The notes: generated by a model from the sequence alone, not told the origin. DNA of 64,000 nt from Bacteroidales bacterium MB20-C3-3 (GCA_035609245.1 CP141202.1:682001-746000), one strand, 5' to 3'. Positions 53,209 through 61,640 are shown, counted from the first letter of the stretch. Numbers and translations are program-made.

Positions 53209-53610
53209 TTAGTTTTTGTCGTTAATAGTTTTGTAGTTAGTTGGTATTATACCATCCAGCAACTCACCGTTTACAATATATTTGTCAACGATTTCAATTG
53301 CCTTTGCAGTATCTACATAACCAAAGACAACAGGATCCTTGCCGGGAACCTTTACCTCAATTGTCGGCTCAGCATAGCAATAGCCCATACAACCACCCTG
53401 TGTTACAACCGCAGGAATTTTTTCCTTCTCGATCTTCTCCACAAGAGTATTCATTACCGTTCTGGCTCCTGATGCAATGCCGCAAGTAGCCATAGCAACA
53501 CGGATCTGAACAAGAGACTCAGGCTCATTACTCTTTTCACGGATGTTCATTCCGTGTTCGAGATTTTGCTTCATCTTGCGCAAATCTTCTAGGGACTTGA
53601 TTTTGTTCAT
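53209..53610 (-). CDS. Small [2Fe-2S] thioredoxin-like ferredoxin (HndB-like)
   Basis: 133 residues of the (2Fe-2S) ferredoxin-like family. The Cys residues are in MATCGIASGARTV and VTQGGCMGYCYAEP, spaced as in NuoE-type clusters. Such proteins occur as a fourth subunit with NADH- or NADP-linked [FeFe] hydrogenases. It is the first gene of the hydrogenase structural unit. The 103-base gap upstream (53611-53713) is AT-rich; TAATTTTG at 53685-53678 on the minus strand is a possible -7 box without a -33. Confidence 0.88.
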   Translation of the reverse strand: MNKIKSLEDLRKMKQNLEHGMNIREKSNEPESLVQIRVAMATCGIASGARTVMNTLVEKIEKEKIPAVVTQGGCMGYCYAEPTIEVKVPGKDPVVFGYVDTAKAIEIVDKYIVNGELLDGIIPTNYKTINDKN

Positions 53611-53713
53611 ATTTTATGATGTTATTGAAATTCCCTGTTTAAAACATAGGTAAAAATATATAATTTCCTACCATTTACAAAATTAAATAGTAGCGAAAGT
53701 GTAAAATTATAAG

Positions 53714-54400
53714 TTAAAAGTTTGAAATTAAAAGAGAGCACAATTCCGGCACCCCTTCGCAAGCCCTTTTCTTAATATGAGTAAACTCTCTGTATGAAGG
53801 TCTTACATCAGCAGGATCAACAAGAAAAGAGGAGACTCCGTGCCTTACATAATCAACAAGACCTGCAGCCGGATAGACAGCTAATGAGGTTCCCACAACA
53901 ATAAAAATATCGGCAAGTGAAACTAACTTTGCACCACTCTCCAGCTCCGGAACCTCTTCACCAAAGAAGACTATATGAGGCCGCAGCTGTGAGCCATCAG
54001 GCGCAAAATCGCCAATATGCACATCGCCCGGTGTATCTACAATTAATGATGGATTTTTAATACTTCTGCTCTTCAGCAACTCCCCGTGCAAATGAAGCAC
54101 ATTTGAAGAGCCGGCCCTCTCATGAAGATTATCAACATTTTGTGTTACTATATCAACAGTGAAATATTTTTCAAGCTCCACCAAAGCAAAGTGAGCAGCA
54201 TTAGGTTCAACTTTTGAAAGCTGTTCTCTTCTCATATTGTAAAAATTGAGAACCAGTTCAGGATTTCTCCTGAGTGCATCAGGAGTGCAGACATCCTCTA
54301 TTCTGTAGTTAGCCCACAAACCATTTGAATCTCTGAATGTATCCAACCCACTCTCAGCACTAATACCGGCACCGGAAAGAACAACTACCCTCTTTTTCAT
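53714..54400 (-). CDS. cobB: Sir2-type NAD-dependent protein deacylase
   Basis: 228 residues. The sirtuin core is present: VLSGAGISAESGLDTFRDSNGLW at the N-terminus, TQNVDNLHERAG, the catalytic His in VLHLHGELLKSR and VGTSLAVYPAAG. The usual zinc-ribbon Cys residues are not seen between HGEL and LRPHIVFFGE, as in other Bacteroidetes sirtuins, so this is a Zn-free variant. It removes acyl groups from Lys with NAD. It closes the sensory cluster 53714-58123, but may be independent. The gap to the ATPase gene upstream is 11 bases. Confidence 0.85.
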   Translation of the reverse strand: MKKRVVVLSGAGISAESGLDTFRDSNGLWANYRIEDVCTPDALRRNPELVLNFYNMRREQLSKVEPNAAHFALVELEKYFTVDIVTQNVDNLHERAGSSNVLHLHGELLKSRSIKNPSLIVDTPGDVHIGDFAPDGSQLRPHIVFFGEEVPELESGAKLVSLADIFIVVGTSLAVYPAAGLVDYVRHGVSSFLVDPADVRPSYREFTHIKKRACEGVPELCSLLISNF

Positions 54401-54411
54401 CTTAAGCCTGT

Positions 54412-54954
54412 TTAACTCTTTAACTCAGCAATATTTTCCATTATCATCTCCTCCAGCATCTTGATAACCCTTACATCACTGAGAGGAATTTCACCAAGCA
54501 CCTCAGCAACCTCAACACTGTCAAAAATATAATCATTATCATTGAATATATACCTGAATACAAAATGGATATCAGGATTTGCCGAGACCATCAGAACAAA
54601 TGAGTTTGCAACATTCCCAAGAGGAGGCCTGTCAATATTTGAGTGTCCGAACCAAGCCTTTACAACGCTACCCTTACCAGGTTCGGAAGATATAGAAAGC
54701 CCGCCGCCACTTTGCAAAGCCGATTGTTTATAGAGAGGAATTCCCATACCCACTCTCCTTGTTGTTCTGGTGGTATAGAACGGATCCTCCAGCCTCTCTA
54801 CCGTCTCTCTGCTCATCCCTTTACCGTTATCTTCAATAACTATTGTTAATGTATCGGCCGGAATATTCTCATCTACCATCAGGGTAATAAGGGTTGCCCC
54901 CGCACTTATTGAGTTCTGAATAATATCAATGATATGAAGAGATAAATCGTTCAT
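54412..54954 (-). CDS. GHKL ATPase domain protein without kinase acceptor domain
   Basis: 180 residues. The N-terminal two thirds are a histidine-kinase-type ATP-binding domain: N box DIIQNSISAGA, G1 box IEDNGKGM, F box FYTTRTTRR and G2 GMGIPLY. There is no HisKA helix and no phosphoacceptor His, and no response-regulator gene. The C-terminal region (residues 120-180) is of unknown type. The start overlaps the PHP gene stop by four bases. It is likely a partner-switching regulator or a kinase of the hydrogenase sensor module (inference). Confidence 0.8.
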   Translation of the reverse strand: MNDLSLHIIDIIQNSISAGATLITLMVDENIPADTLTIVIEDNGKGMSRETVERLEDPFYTTRTTRRVGMGIPLYKQSALQSGGGLSISSEPGKGSVVKAWFGHSNIDRPPLGNVANSFVLMVSANPDIHFVFRYIFNDNDYIFDSVEVAEVLGEIPLSDVRVIKMLEEMIMENIAELKS

Positions 54955-55685
54955 CTTGTTTTGTACTGAGGTGGATTTTTAGTTGAAGAAAGAGCACTTT
55001 TTAGAGAGGAGAATGAAACATCTGATATATCAAGCAGAGTATATGCACCCCCAATTTGTTCAGGATAGTGAGCATCAGAACTTTTGATAAAATTGAACCC
55101 TCTGATGGATTTATCTTTTGCAGCCATAGCAGAGGCATCTGCATTCTGAGAGATCTCCAGGGCCTCAGCACTCAACCCAAAGGGCAAAAACCCCAGCTGG
55201 CTGTATACAGAGTTTGACCCCTTGTCAATATGAGCAGGAATAAAAATTCCGCCAAGAGAATGGACAAAACCGCCAACCTCCTCTATACTCTTGTCAATTG
55301 CATTTATAAGCAGATACTCTACCTCGGCAACAACCTCCTCATCAGAATTAACTGCAAGCTGGTAGCCGAATACATCCGGATCATTAGGAATCTTTACGAT
55401 ACTCTTTTCCAGGAAATCCTGAAGCTCTGAAAGGCGATTCTGCTCTACAAAACAGAGGAGATGAACCTCCTCACGAGTAGTAACCTCAGCACCACATAAT
55501 ACAAATATACCCCTCTCCTCTCCAACTCTGGAGATTTCCAAACAATTAAGAGTACTATTATGATCTGCAATCCCAATAACATCCAACCCCTCATCTGCAG
55601 CCCTCGAGATAATGTTCAGAGGGGTCATTTCAATATCTCCGCAGGGAGAGAGAACTGTATGTATATGGAGGTCTGCCCTTATCAT
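54951..55685 (-). CDS. PHP domain metal-dependent phosphoesterase-like protein
   Basis: 244 residues of the PHP (polymerase and histidinol phosphatase) superfamily. Metal ligands are seen in DLHIHTVLSPCGD (HxH), GIADHNST and a late SSDAHYP. The residue order fits the TrpH/RNase AM-like PHP branch. Substrate unknown. PHP proteins often accompany [FeFe] hydrogenase regulatory clusters in Firmicutes and Thermotoga (family knowledge). Four-base overlaps at both ends with its neighbours imply strict co-translation. Confidence 0.85.
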   Translation of the reverse strand: MIRADLHIHTVLSPCGDIEMTPLNIISRAADEGLDVIGIADHNSTLNCLEISRVGEERGIFVLCGAEVTTREEVHLLCFVEQNRLSELQDFLEKSIVKIPNDPDVFGYQLAVNSDEEVVAEVEYLLINAIDKSIEEVGGFVHSLGGIFIPAHIDKGSNSVYSQLGFLPFGLSAEALEISQNADASAMAAKDKSIRGFNFIKSSDAHYPEQIGGAYTLLDISDVSFSSLKSALSSTKNPPQYKTR

Positions 55686-56014
55686 TTTAACATTTCGTAG
55701 AGCCTGCCTGCAAGTTCAAAAGCCTGCATCTTTGTACCCATAACCGGAATGCCCTCCTTTACGGAGAGCTCAATTGTATCAGGATCAGGCTCAAAACCCT
55801 TTACAAGAATAATAGCAGCGATATCCTTCAGAGATGCCACTGCCATAATGTTTTTATGAGTTTGAAGAGTAATCCAGATATGCCCCTCTTGTGCATGACC
55901 CATTACATCTGAGAGTAAATCCGATGCATAACCACCTGTAACCTCTCTGTCAAGCCCCTCAGGCGCAGAAAAAACATTCAGAGACAAACTCTCTGCGATA
56001 TCCCTTACTTTCAT
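55682..56014 (-). CDS. DRTGG domain protein (copy 2)
   Basis: 110 residues. It is a free DRTGG domain (about 100 residues, named after a conserved motif here seen as EVTGGYASD near residue 26; the domain sits in phosphotransacetylases and CBS proteins). It resembles the copy at 57779-58123 in length and pattern (both have GYASD/AFASD-LMSDV). The domain is a presumed ligand or nucleotide sensor. Its stop overlaps the PHP start. The 24-base gap to the hydrogenase-like sensor gene is the largest inside the cluster's core. Confidence 0.85.
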   Translation of the reverse strand: MKVRDIAESLSLNVFSAPEGLDREVTGGYASDLLSDVMGHAQEGHIWITLQTHKNIMAVASLKDIAAIILVKGFEPDPDTIELSVKEGIPVMGTKMQAFELAGRLYEMLK

Positions 56015-56038
56015 ATCCTTTATAATGTAAAATTTAGT

Positions 56039-57367
56039 TTATTCCTTATCAAAACGGGCATCACCCCATATTCTCTCCATTATCTTAACAGCCTCATCCA
56101 GACCCAGCTCCCCTCTCTTTTCATATATTGTCCTGAGAAATATACAAGAGTTTATCTCTCCCTGCCCCTTGGCAATATCCTCCGCAAGTGCCTCACAGCT
56201 TGGAGCGCCACAGGCACCACAGTCGATACCCGGAAATAGATCTTTTAGCTCTCTGGCCTTCTCCATCTTCTGTAATGCAACTTCAATATCCCAGTCATAT
56301 TTAACCATTGACCTGGGCTCAATCTGCTCCATATGAATCACAGCAGATGTGTATTTTTTATATTCATCAACTAATTTATGAATCTCAGGTGTTTGCGCAG
56401 CATATTTTCTCATTGTCTCTGCAGCAAGAAATCTGTTTCTGTGTGAAAGAATACCTCCTGCACAAGACTCATCGCAAGCCCTTAACTCAAGGAAATCAAC
56501 ATCCTCAATCTCCTCATTCTCCAGTAACTCAAGGAAATCTATGACATTTGCCATTCCGTCAATAGCCAGAGTTCTCCCTTCAATATGAGCAGCCTCGCCT
56601 CCTGTAGTAGGATAAAGAATTCCCTTTGAAGAGATTTCACTGTTAACTTTTACCGTTGTTGTGATTGGAATTCTCTGTTTATAAGCCAGAAAAACCTTGT
56701 TAAAGAAATAATCCATGTTAATAACACCCGTTATAGGAGAGGTGTAACCCCCTACAGGTGATTTAACTGCAGCTATTTTTCCAATGCAAGGTGTCAGGTA
56801 AAAAATCCCCAGATCTTCCGGGTTTCCGCCCTCCTGCTCGTGTTTTCTCTTATAATACTGAGCCGTAATCTCAAGGGGAGGAAGAAGAGTCATTATCTTG
56901 TCAACAAGAGAAGGGAATCTAACCTGAATAAGCCTGATCACAGCCGGACAAAAAGATGAAATAACCGGTTTTTCGGCATTTCTCACATACTCCTGCTCCT
57001 CCTCAAGAAGGGTATCAACACTCTGCTCAACAGCACAGACCTCAGTAAACCCAAGCTCTCCTATTATTTCAAATATTCTCTCTCTTGGAATAGCGTCATC
57101 AAACTGAGCAAAAAAGACAGAAGGGACAAGCAATAATCTTCTTTTGTAGCTGAAAATCTGCTTGAAGTCATCATCCATTACCCTTATAGCTCTGTTGGGA
57201 CAAATTCTGTAACACTCCCCGCAATCAATACACCAGTCTATATGAATTTTTGCCTTTCCTCCGGTAACTCTCAGAGCCTCGGTAGGGCAAACCTTCATAC
57301 AGTGCGAACACCCGATACATACATCGTTCAGGATCTCCAGCGCACGATTGTAGGTTGTACTACTCAT
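56039..57367 (-). CDS. Sensory [FeFe] hydrogenase-like protein with extra iron-sulfur domains
   Basis: 442 residues. Residues 17-27 and 46-56 form two [4Fe-4S] clusters (CxxCxxCxxxCP and CIDCGECYRIC). The H-cluster domain has SFCP (139-141) instead of SCCP, TPC with Cys194, and Cys298 and Cys302 of ACDESC. So the Cys ligands of the H-cluster (C140, C194, C298, C302) are kept, but the proton-relay Cys (C299 in Clostridium CpI numbering) is Phe139. This is the pattern of sensory or non-turnover group C/D-like enzymes. A C-terminal CxxC-x4-C-x16-C (383-408) adds one more cluster. It is predicted to be a redox or H2 sensor. Confidence 0.88.
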   Translation of the reverse strand: MSSTTYNRALEILNDVCIGCSHCMKVCPTEALRVTGGKAKIHIDWCIDCGECYRICPNRAIRVMDDDFKQIFSYKRRLLLVPSVFFAQFDDAIPRERIFEIIGELGFTEVCAVEQSVDTLLEEEQEYVRNAEKPVISSFCPAVIRLIQVRFPSLVDKIMTLLPPLEITAQYYKRKHEQEGGNPEDLGIFYLTPCIGKIAAVKSPVGGYTSPITGVINMDYFFNKVFLAYKQRIPITTTVKVNSEISSKGILYPTTGGEAAHIEGRTLAIDGMANVIDFLELLENEEIEDVDFLELRACDESCAGGILSHRNRFLAAETMRKYAAQTPEIHKLVDEYKKYTSAVIHMEQIEPRSMVKYDWDIEVALQKMEKARELKDLFPGIDCGACGAPSCEALAEDIAKGQGEINSCIFLRTIYEKRGELGLDEAVKIMERIWGDARFDKE

Positions 57368-57777
57368 CAGAAATTATAATTTATATATAGTGTTGTCCCT
57401 TTTCCAACCTCACTCTCTATCCTGAACTCATCGGCATTCTCGCTTATATTTGGCAAGCCCATCCCTGCTCCAAAACCCATCTCTCGCACCTGAGCAGATG
57501 CTGTAGAAAAACCGGGAGTCATCGCCTGCTCAATATCCGGAATACCAGGCCCCTCATCAGCAAGTTTAAGTCTCACTCCTGATGGAAGGATCTCTGCTGT
57601 GATGACACCCCTGTAGGCATGAGCAACAATGTTCACCTCAGCCTCGTAAAGAGCTATAACAACTCTTTTTACTACTCTTGGGTCAACATTGAGCTGCTTT
57701 AGCATCTTCTTTATTTGAGAAGAGGCATTCCCTGCAGCAGTGAAATCACCACCCTCCACCTTGAATTCCAGATTCAT
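57367..57777 (-). CDS. RsbW/SpoIIAB-like ATPase (anti-sigma-type kinase)
   Basis: 136 residues. The GHKL fold is complete: N box EAEVNIVAHAY near residue 47, G1 DEGPGI and G2 GFGAGMGLPN. The length and lack of other domains match RsbW-type Ser kinases that bind sigma factors or anti-sigma antagonists. No STAS antagonist or sigma gene is next to it, so its target may be the sensor protein or a DRTGG protein. Its stop overlaps the sensor start by one base and it lies one base after DRTGG copy 1. Confidence 0.88.
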   Translation of the reverse strand: MNLEFKVEGGDFTAAGNASSQIKKMLKQLNVDPRVVKRVVIALYEAEVNIVAHAYRGVITAEILPSGVRLKLADEGPGIPDIEQAMTPGFSTASAQVREMGFGAGMGLPNISENADEFRIESEVGKGTTLYINYNF

Positions 57778-57778
57778 A

Positions 57779-58123
57779 TTAATAAATAGGCTTTAAGCCG
57801 GCGGAATAAAGTATTCCGGCACATTTAAACATTGAAAAAGCAGAACTTATAATAAGCATATCGTTCTCAACAGCAAGGTCAAGCATCTCATTAGAAATCT
57901 CTTTGCCTCTGCAAATCAGCAAGTAAGGAGTATCAGACATCTCTGCGGTTCTTATTGCCTGAAGATTTGCCAATCCGGTAATAAGAATAAATTCATTTGT
58001 TTTAACCGTCAGAACATCACTCATCAGATCTGAAGCAAATGCCTGTTCAACATTTCCATCCAGATGCCCCTCTCCACAAAGTACGGTCCCCTCGACCAGT
58101 TTGCACAAATCCTTGATTTTCAT
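57779..58123 (-). CDS. DRTGG domain protein (copy 1)
   Basis: 114 residues, first gene of the sensory cluster. It is a single DRTGG-type domain: VEQAFASDLMSDVLTVKTNEF near residue 27, with PYLLICRGKEI later. It is diverged from copy 2 (55682-56014), so the two are paralogs rather than a recent duplication. No promoter could be found; the region 58124-58133 up to the next gene's stop is only ten bases, so its promoter must lie inside the upstream gene or transcription reads through from it. Confidence 0.8.
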   Translation of the reverse strand: MKIKDLCKLVEGTVLCGEGHLDGNVEQAFASDLMSDVLTVKTNEFILITGLANLQAIRTAEMSDTPYLLICRGKEISNEMLDLAVENDMLIISSAFSMFKCAGILYSAGLKPIY

Positions 58124-58133
58124 CTTTTTTATA

Positions 58134-59249
58134 TTACAAAGTCTTTATATAGCACCTTCTCTTCATATAGGGCTCAGAATTATATCTCTCCCACACTTTG
58201 AAAGCCGAGTTATTCTCTGCCTGAGGATTTGTAATTCCTACACTTACTCCCATCCTGTTCAGGTGAGCGCCTATATAAGTATGAAAAATAGATGTAACAC
58301 CTTTATGTTGCCATTCGGGTGCAGCTCCAATCATCATAAAATCAATAGTATCATATTTCCTGAATGCCCTTAGAATATGAAGAAGGCCAAATGGAAAAAG
58401 TCTCCCCTTTGCCTTCTGAAAAGCCTTGCTTAAACTAGGAAAACATATTCCAAAAGCGGCAATATTATCATCTTTATCCAGGACAATGCTTGTAAGCTCC
58501 GGCTTAAGTTTTGGAAAATACTCCTTACCTATGCTCCTGATCTCTGCAGGAGTCATTGGAACAAAATTATCAATCTCCCTGAAACTACCATTATAGCTCT
58601 TGAAAAATCTATCTACCAATGAATCAATGTCTTTAATCTTCTTTATATCAAGAACTTTAAGGTTATACTTCTCAAGAAGCATATTGTTAATATTTACAAT
58701 CCTTTTGTCAATAGGAGCTCCGGTAGCAATTTTAATCTGAATCCAGTCTAGCTGTTTGCCATATCCCATCCTCTCAAGGTAATCAGGGTAATAGGGATAA
58801 TTGTATATACAATTTACCGGAGGTATATTTTCAAAACCTTCAATCATCATACCCTGTTTACCCCATGTATTAAAACTGAGAGGGCCGTGAATCTCCTCCA
58901 TTCCCAACTCTCTTCCCCAATTTTCCACACAGTTGATAAGGGCCTCTGCCACCTCAAAATTTTCAATAAAATCTATCCACCCAAACCTCACCCTTTTTTC
59001 TGTATGAAATTCATTTGAGCGAGGATTAAAGATACCGGCAACCCGACCAATTACGACATTGTCTTCATCAGTTGCCAGCCACAGTTTAATTTTACAATAC
59101 TCAAGAGAGGGGCTTTTAGTAAGGATTGAGATCTCATCAATATCAAGTGACGGAACATACTGTTTGTTTCCTTTAAATAGCTTGTGAGGGAACCTTACGA
59201 ATCTTTTTATATCTGACTTTGATGTAATCTCTTTTACAGTAATTTTCAT
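58134..59249 (-). CDS. GNAT-like N-acetyltransferase fold protein (YghO-like)
   Basis: About 371 residues from ATG 59249; a GTG three codons before (59258) is in frame. It resembles a family of long (370-390) GNAT-fold proteins in Bacteroidetes (YghO-like): RFPHKLFKGNKQYVPSL near residue 20, a region with HGPLSFNTWGKQGMMIEGFENIPP, and a C-terminal SIFHTYIGAHLNRMGVSVGITNPQAENN. No specific acetyl-CoA motif or substrate could be read. A TATATTTG box on the minus strand (59288-59281) is a probable -7 element. It may read through into the DRTGG gene ten bases downstream. Confidence 0.65.
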   Translation of the reverse strand: MKITVKEITSKSDIKRFVRFPHKLFKGNKQYVPSLDIDEISILTKSPSLEYCKIKLWLATDEDNVVIGRVAGIFNPRSNEFHTEKRVRFGWIDFIENFEVAEALINCVENWGRELGMEEIHGPLSFNTWGKQGMMIEGFENIPPVNCIYNYPYYPDYLERMGYGKQLDWIQIKIATGAPIDKRIVNINNMLLEKYNLKVLDIKKIKDIDSLVDRFFKSYNGSFREIDNFVPMTPAEIRSIGKEYFPKLKPELTSIVLDKDDNIAAFGICFPSLSKAFQKAKGRLFPFGLLHILRAFRKYDTIDFMMIGAAPEWQHKGVTSIFHTYIGAHLNRMGVSVGITNPQAENNSAFKVWERYNSEPYMKRRCYIKTL

Positions 59250-59289
59250 CAGGAACACAATTGTTTAGGTATAGGCAAAACAAATATAA

Positions 59290-60033
59290 TCATTTTTTCT
59301 CATTAAGAGATAGCAGATCTTCAAGCACAACCTGGGCACAAAGACACCCAAACACAGCGGGCAGATATGAGATAGTTCCCACCATTGACTTTTTATTTTG
59401 CTCCTCAACAGGAACAATAGCGTCACTATCCGGCAGCTCCTCTGAGAAGACAACCCGGAAACCTTTGCTAATACCCTCTTTTCTCAATTTTTTTCTCAGA
59501 ATATAGGCTAAAGGACAATTGTATGACTTAGAAATATCCTTAACAGTAACCTTTGTAGCATCACTCTTGGCTCCGGCCCCCATTGAACTTACCAGATTTA
59601 TTCCGTTACTTACTGCATATTTAATTAGGGCAATCTTAGGTGATAAAGTATCAATGGCATCTACAATGAAATCAGGGTTGAATGGAGAGAGAAGTGTTTC
59701 AACATTCTCTTCTGTTAAGTACTCATTAATAGAAACAATATCAAGCTCAGGATTGATATCCTTCAGCCTCTCCCCCATCAGCTCGCTTTTATACCGCCCC
59801 ATTGTACTCTCGAGTGCAAGTAATTGTCTGTTCTTATTGGTATGGGTAACAACATCTGAATCAATAATTACGATCTTTCCAACTCCAGCCCTTACAATCA
59901 TCTCGGCAGCATAAGCCCCTACTCCGCCAAGACCTACAACAATCACCCCGGAATCTCTTAATTTTTGCATCCTCTCCTCGCCCAGAAAAAGAAGAGACCT
60001 CTCCTGCCATCTCCATTTATTTGAATACTCCAT
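59290..60033 (-). CDS. tcdA: tRNA threonylcarbamoyladenosine dehydratase
   Basis: 247 residues from ATG 60033; upstream in-frame codons overlap mazG and are not used. The ThiF/E1-like ATP site is VVGLGGVGAYAAEMIVRAGV and the Asp/Arg adenylation residues follow in IIDSDVVTHTNKNRQ. The Cys near the C-terminal domain (NCPLAYILRKKLRKEG) and VPVEEQNKKS are also typical. TcdA (CsdL) cyclises t6A37 in tRNA. Its start overlaps the mazG stop by one base (TAATG), so the two are coupled. Confidence 0.93.
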   Translation of the reverse strand: MEYSNKWRWQERSLLFLGEERMQKLRDSGVIVVGLGGVGAYAAEMIVRAGVGKIVIIDSDVVTHTNKNRQLLALESTMGRYKSELMGERLKDINPELDIVSINEYLTEENVETLLSPFNPDFIVDAIDTLSPKIALIKYAVSNGINLVSSMGAGAKSDATKVTVKDISKSYNCPLAYILRKKLRKEGISKGFRVVFSEELPDSDAIVPVEEQNKKSMVGTISYLPAVFGCLCAQVVLEDLLSLNEKK

Positions 60034-60833
60034 TATCCCACAATCTTTTTTGACTCTTCCCAAACCCTGTCCATCTCTTCTAGCGCCATCTCCTTGATAT
60101 TCTGCCCATTCTCCACAGCCCATCTCTCTAAATATCCAAACCTTTTAATAAATTTCATATTAGTCATCTCCAAAGCAGTGTCCGGATTAATATCATAAAG
60201 CCTGGCAGCGTTGACAAGAGAAAATAGAAGATCTCCAAACTCTTTTTCCATTTCACCTCTCTCCTCTCCTTCAATACTCCTGGAGCTGACAGCCTCGGCC
60301 TCAAACTCAGATATCTCCTCTTTTACCTTACTCCAGACATCCTCTCTGTTTGCCCAGTCAAAACCTACTGCTCTCACTTTATCCTGGATCCTGTAAGCCT
60401 TTACAAGAGAGGGAAGCGAGGCAGGCACACCGGAGAGGATGGTTTTGTTTCCATCCTTCTCTCTCCTTTTAAGCTGTTCCCAGTTCTGAATCACCTCTCC
60501 GGCTCCGCTGACTTCAACATTGCCAAAAACATGAGGATGACGGAAAATCAGCTTCTCACAAATCAAATTCATTACATCTGCAATGTCAAAAAGCCCCTTC
60601 TCCTTACCGATTTTCGCATAGAAAACCATATGAAGCATCAGATCTCCCAACTCTTTGCTAACCCCTTTATAATCTTTTTCCAGAATGGAATCACTAAGTT
60701 CATAAGTCTCCTCTATAGTCAGTGGTCTCAGGCTCTCCATTGTCTGTTTCATGTCCCAAGGACATCTCTCTCTCAATTCGTCCATAACATCAAGAAGGCG
60801 GACGAAAGCCTTAATCTCATTTTCCCTGCTCAT
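60033..60833 (-). CDS. mazG: Nucleoside triphosphate pyrophosphohydrolase MazG
   Basis: About 266 residues from ATG 60833. It has the two tandem MazG domains: the first with CPWDMKQTMESLRPLTIEETYEL and ELGDLMLHMVFYAKIG (metal Glu and Asp), the second with KVKEEISEFEAE and EFGDLLFSLVNAARLY. MazG clears aberrant nucleotides and regulates ppGpp in E. coli. It starts 17 bases inside the 3' end of the upstream gene and is coupled to tcdA. Confidence 0.95.
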   Translation of the reverse strand: MSRENEIKAFVRLLDVMDELRERCPWDMKQTMESLRPLTIEETYELSDSILEKDYKGVSKELGDLMLHMVFYAKIGKEKGLFDIADVMNLICEKLIFRHPHVFGNVEVSGAGEVIQNWEQLKRREKDGNKTILSGVPASLPSLVKAYRIQDKVRAVGFDWANREDVWSKVKEEISEFEAEAVSSRSIEGEERGEMEKEFGDLLFSLVNAARLYDINPDTALEMTNMKFIKRFGYLERWAVENGQNIKEMALEEMDRVWEESKKIVG

Positions 60834-61599
60834 TATCAAATTTTATTCTAATTTCTGCCCCGGGGACAATACTCTCAAGTTTTGCCAGGGAGTCCATATA
60901 AACTGCTATCTCCAGAAAGCCCAAAGAGTTAAACAGGGCCATAATACCTCCGGGATTTCCCTGGTAATACCCCCTTGATATACTTCTGATCTTAATATGC
61001 GGCCCCTGAACATAAATTGTAAAGGCCCTTGCCTTGTGAACCCTGTCAAATGTACTCTTCTCAATATTACTTATCGCATTCCCAAAAGAATCAATATATA
61101 ATACCTTTCCGGTAATTGTATTCTCATCGTATGCAACTCTTGCAAGAGACTCTTTCTTAAGATCACAAGCCTTTGTATTTGCCTCAAAAGAGTTTTCAAG
61201 AATAGTTTTCACCCCCTTTGCAAACAGAGAGACTGCAGTAAAAGTTGAAAAAGACTCTTCAACATTAATTGCAAATGCAATTGAAGGAGGATTTTCAAAC
61301 AACTGAGAGAATCTACCATCATTAATACCAATAAAGTAGTGATTATTCGCGTAAACAATCACCATCTGACTATCCGGCAAAGGTTCACTCATCACACCCA
61401 TAAGGTGAATTGAATTATGGGGGAAATGGGTATATGTGCTTTTTAAAATGAAAGTTTCCTGCAAAACATCAAAACTTGGAATGGAATTTGTTATCTCGAG
61501 CAGATTAATTTTTGACGAGACAGAAGCCAGCCTGCCCCTGAGAGCACCCAGATAGTAGTCATTTTTATTCCAATCACTTGTTAATGTAACAATTGTCAT
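60817..61599 (-). CDS. S-adenosylmethionine hydroxide adenosyltransferase (DUF62) family protein
   Basis: 260 residues. The family pattern of DUF62 SAM hydrolase/halogenase-like proteins is visible: TLTSDWNKNDYYLGALRG at the N-terminus (Asp residues that position SAM), FIGINDGRFS, and the late IDSFGNAISNIEK. These enzymes split SAM into adenosine and methionine using water. The Asp-Gly-Asn pieces are partly substituted relative to classic SAM hydroxide transferases. It opens the leftward unit with mazG, tcdA and perhaps the GNAT gene, and is divergent from the CoA-transferase gene. Confidence 0.8.
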   Translation of the reverse strand: MTIVTLTSDWNKNDYYLGALRGRLASVSSKINLLEITNSIPSFDVLQETFILKSTYTHFPHNSIHLMGVMSEPLPDSQMVIVYANNHYFIGINDGRFSQLFENPPSIAFAINVEESFSTFTAVSLFAKGVKTILENSFEANTKACDLKKESLARVAYDENTITGKVLYIDSFGNAISNIEKSTFDRVHKARAFTIYVQGPHIKIRSISRGYYQGNPGGIMALFNSLGFLEIAVYMDSLAKLESIVPGAEIRIKFDNEQGK

Positions 61600-61640
61600 T
61601 CAGGGCCGGAAAAGTGTCTTACAAAGATAGAAAATTTTCA

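Noticed and set aside
60034-60123. Longer TcdA start (30 extra residues)
   Set aside because: The extension lies inside mazG and is Gly/Arg/Asp-rich without homology pattern; the one-base overlap at 60033 is a typical coupling.
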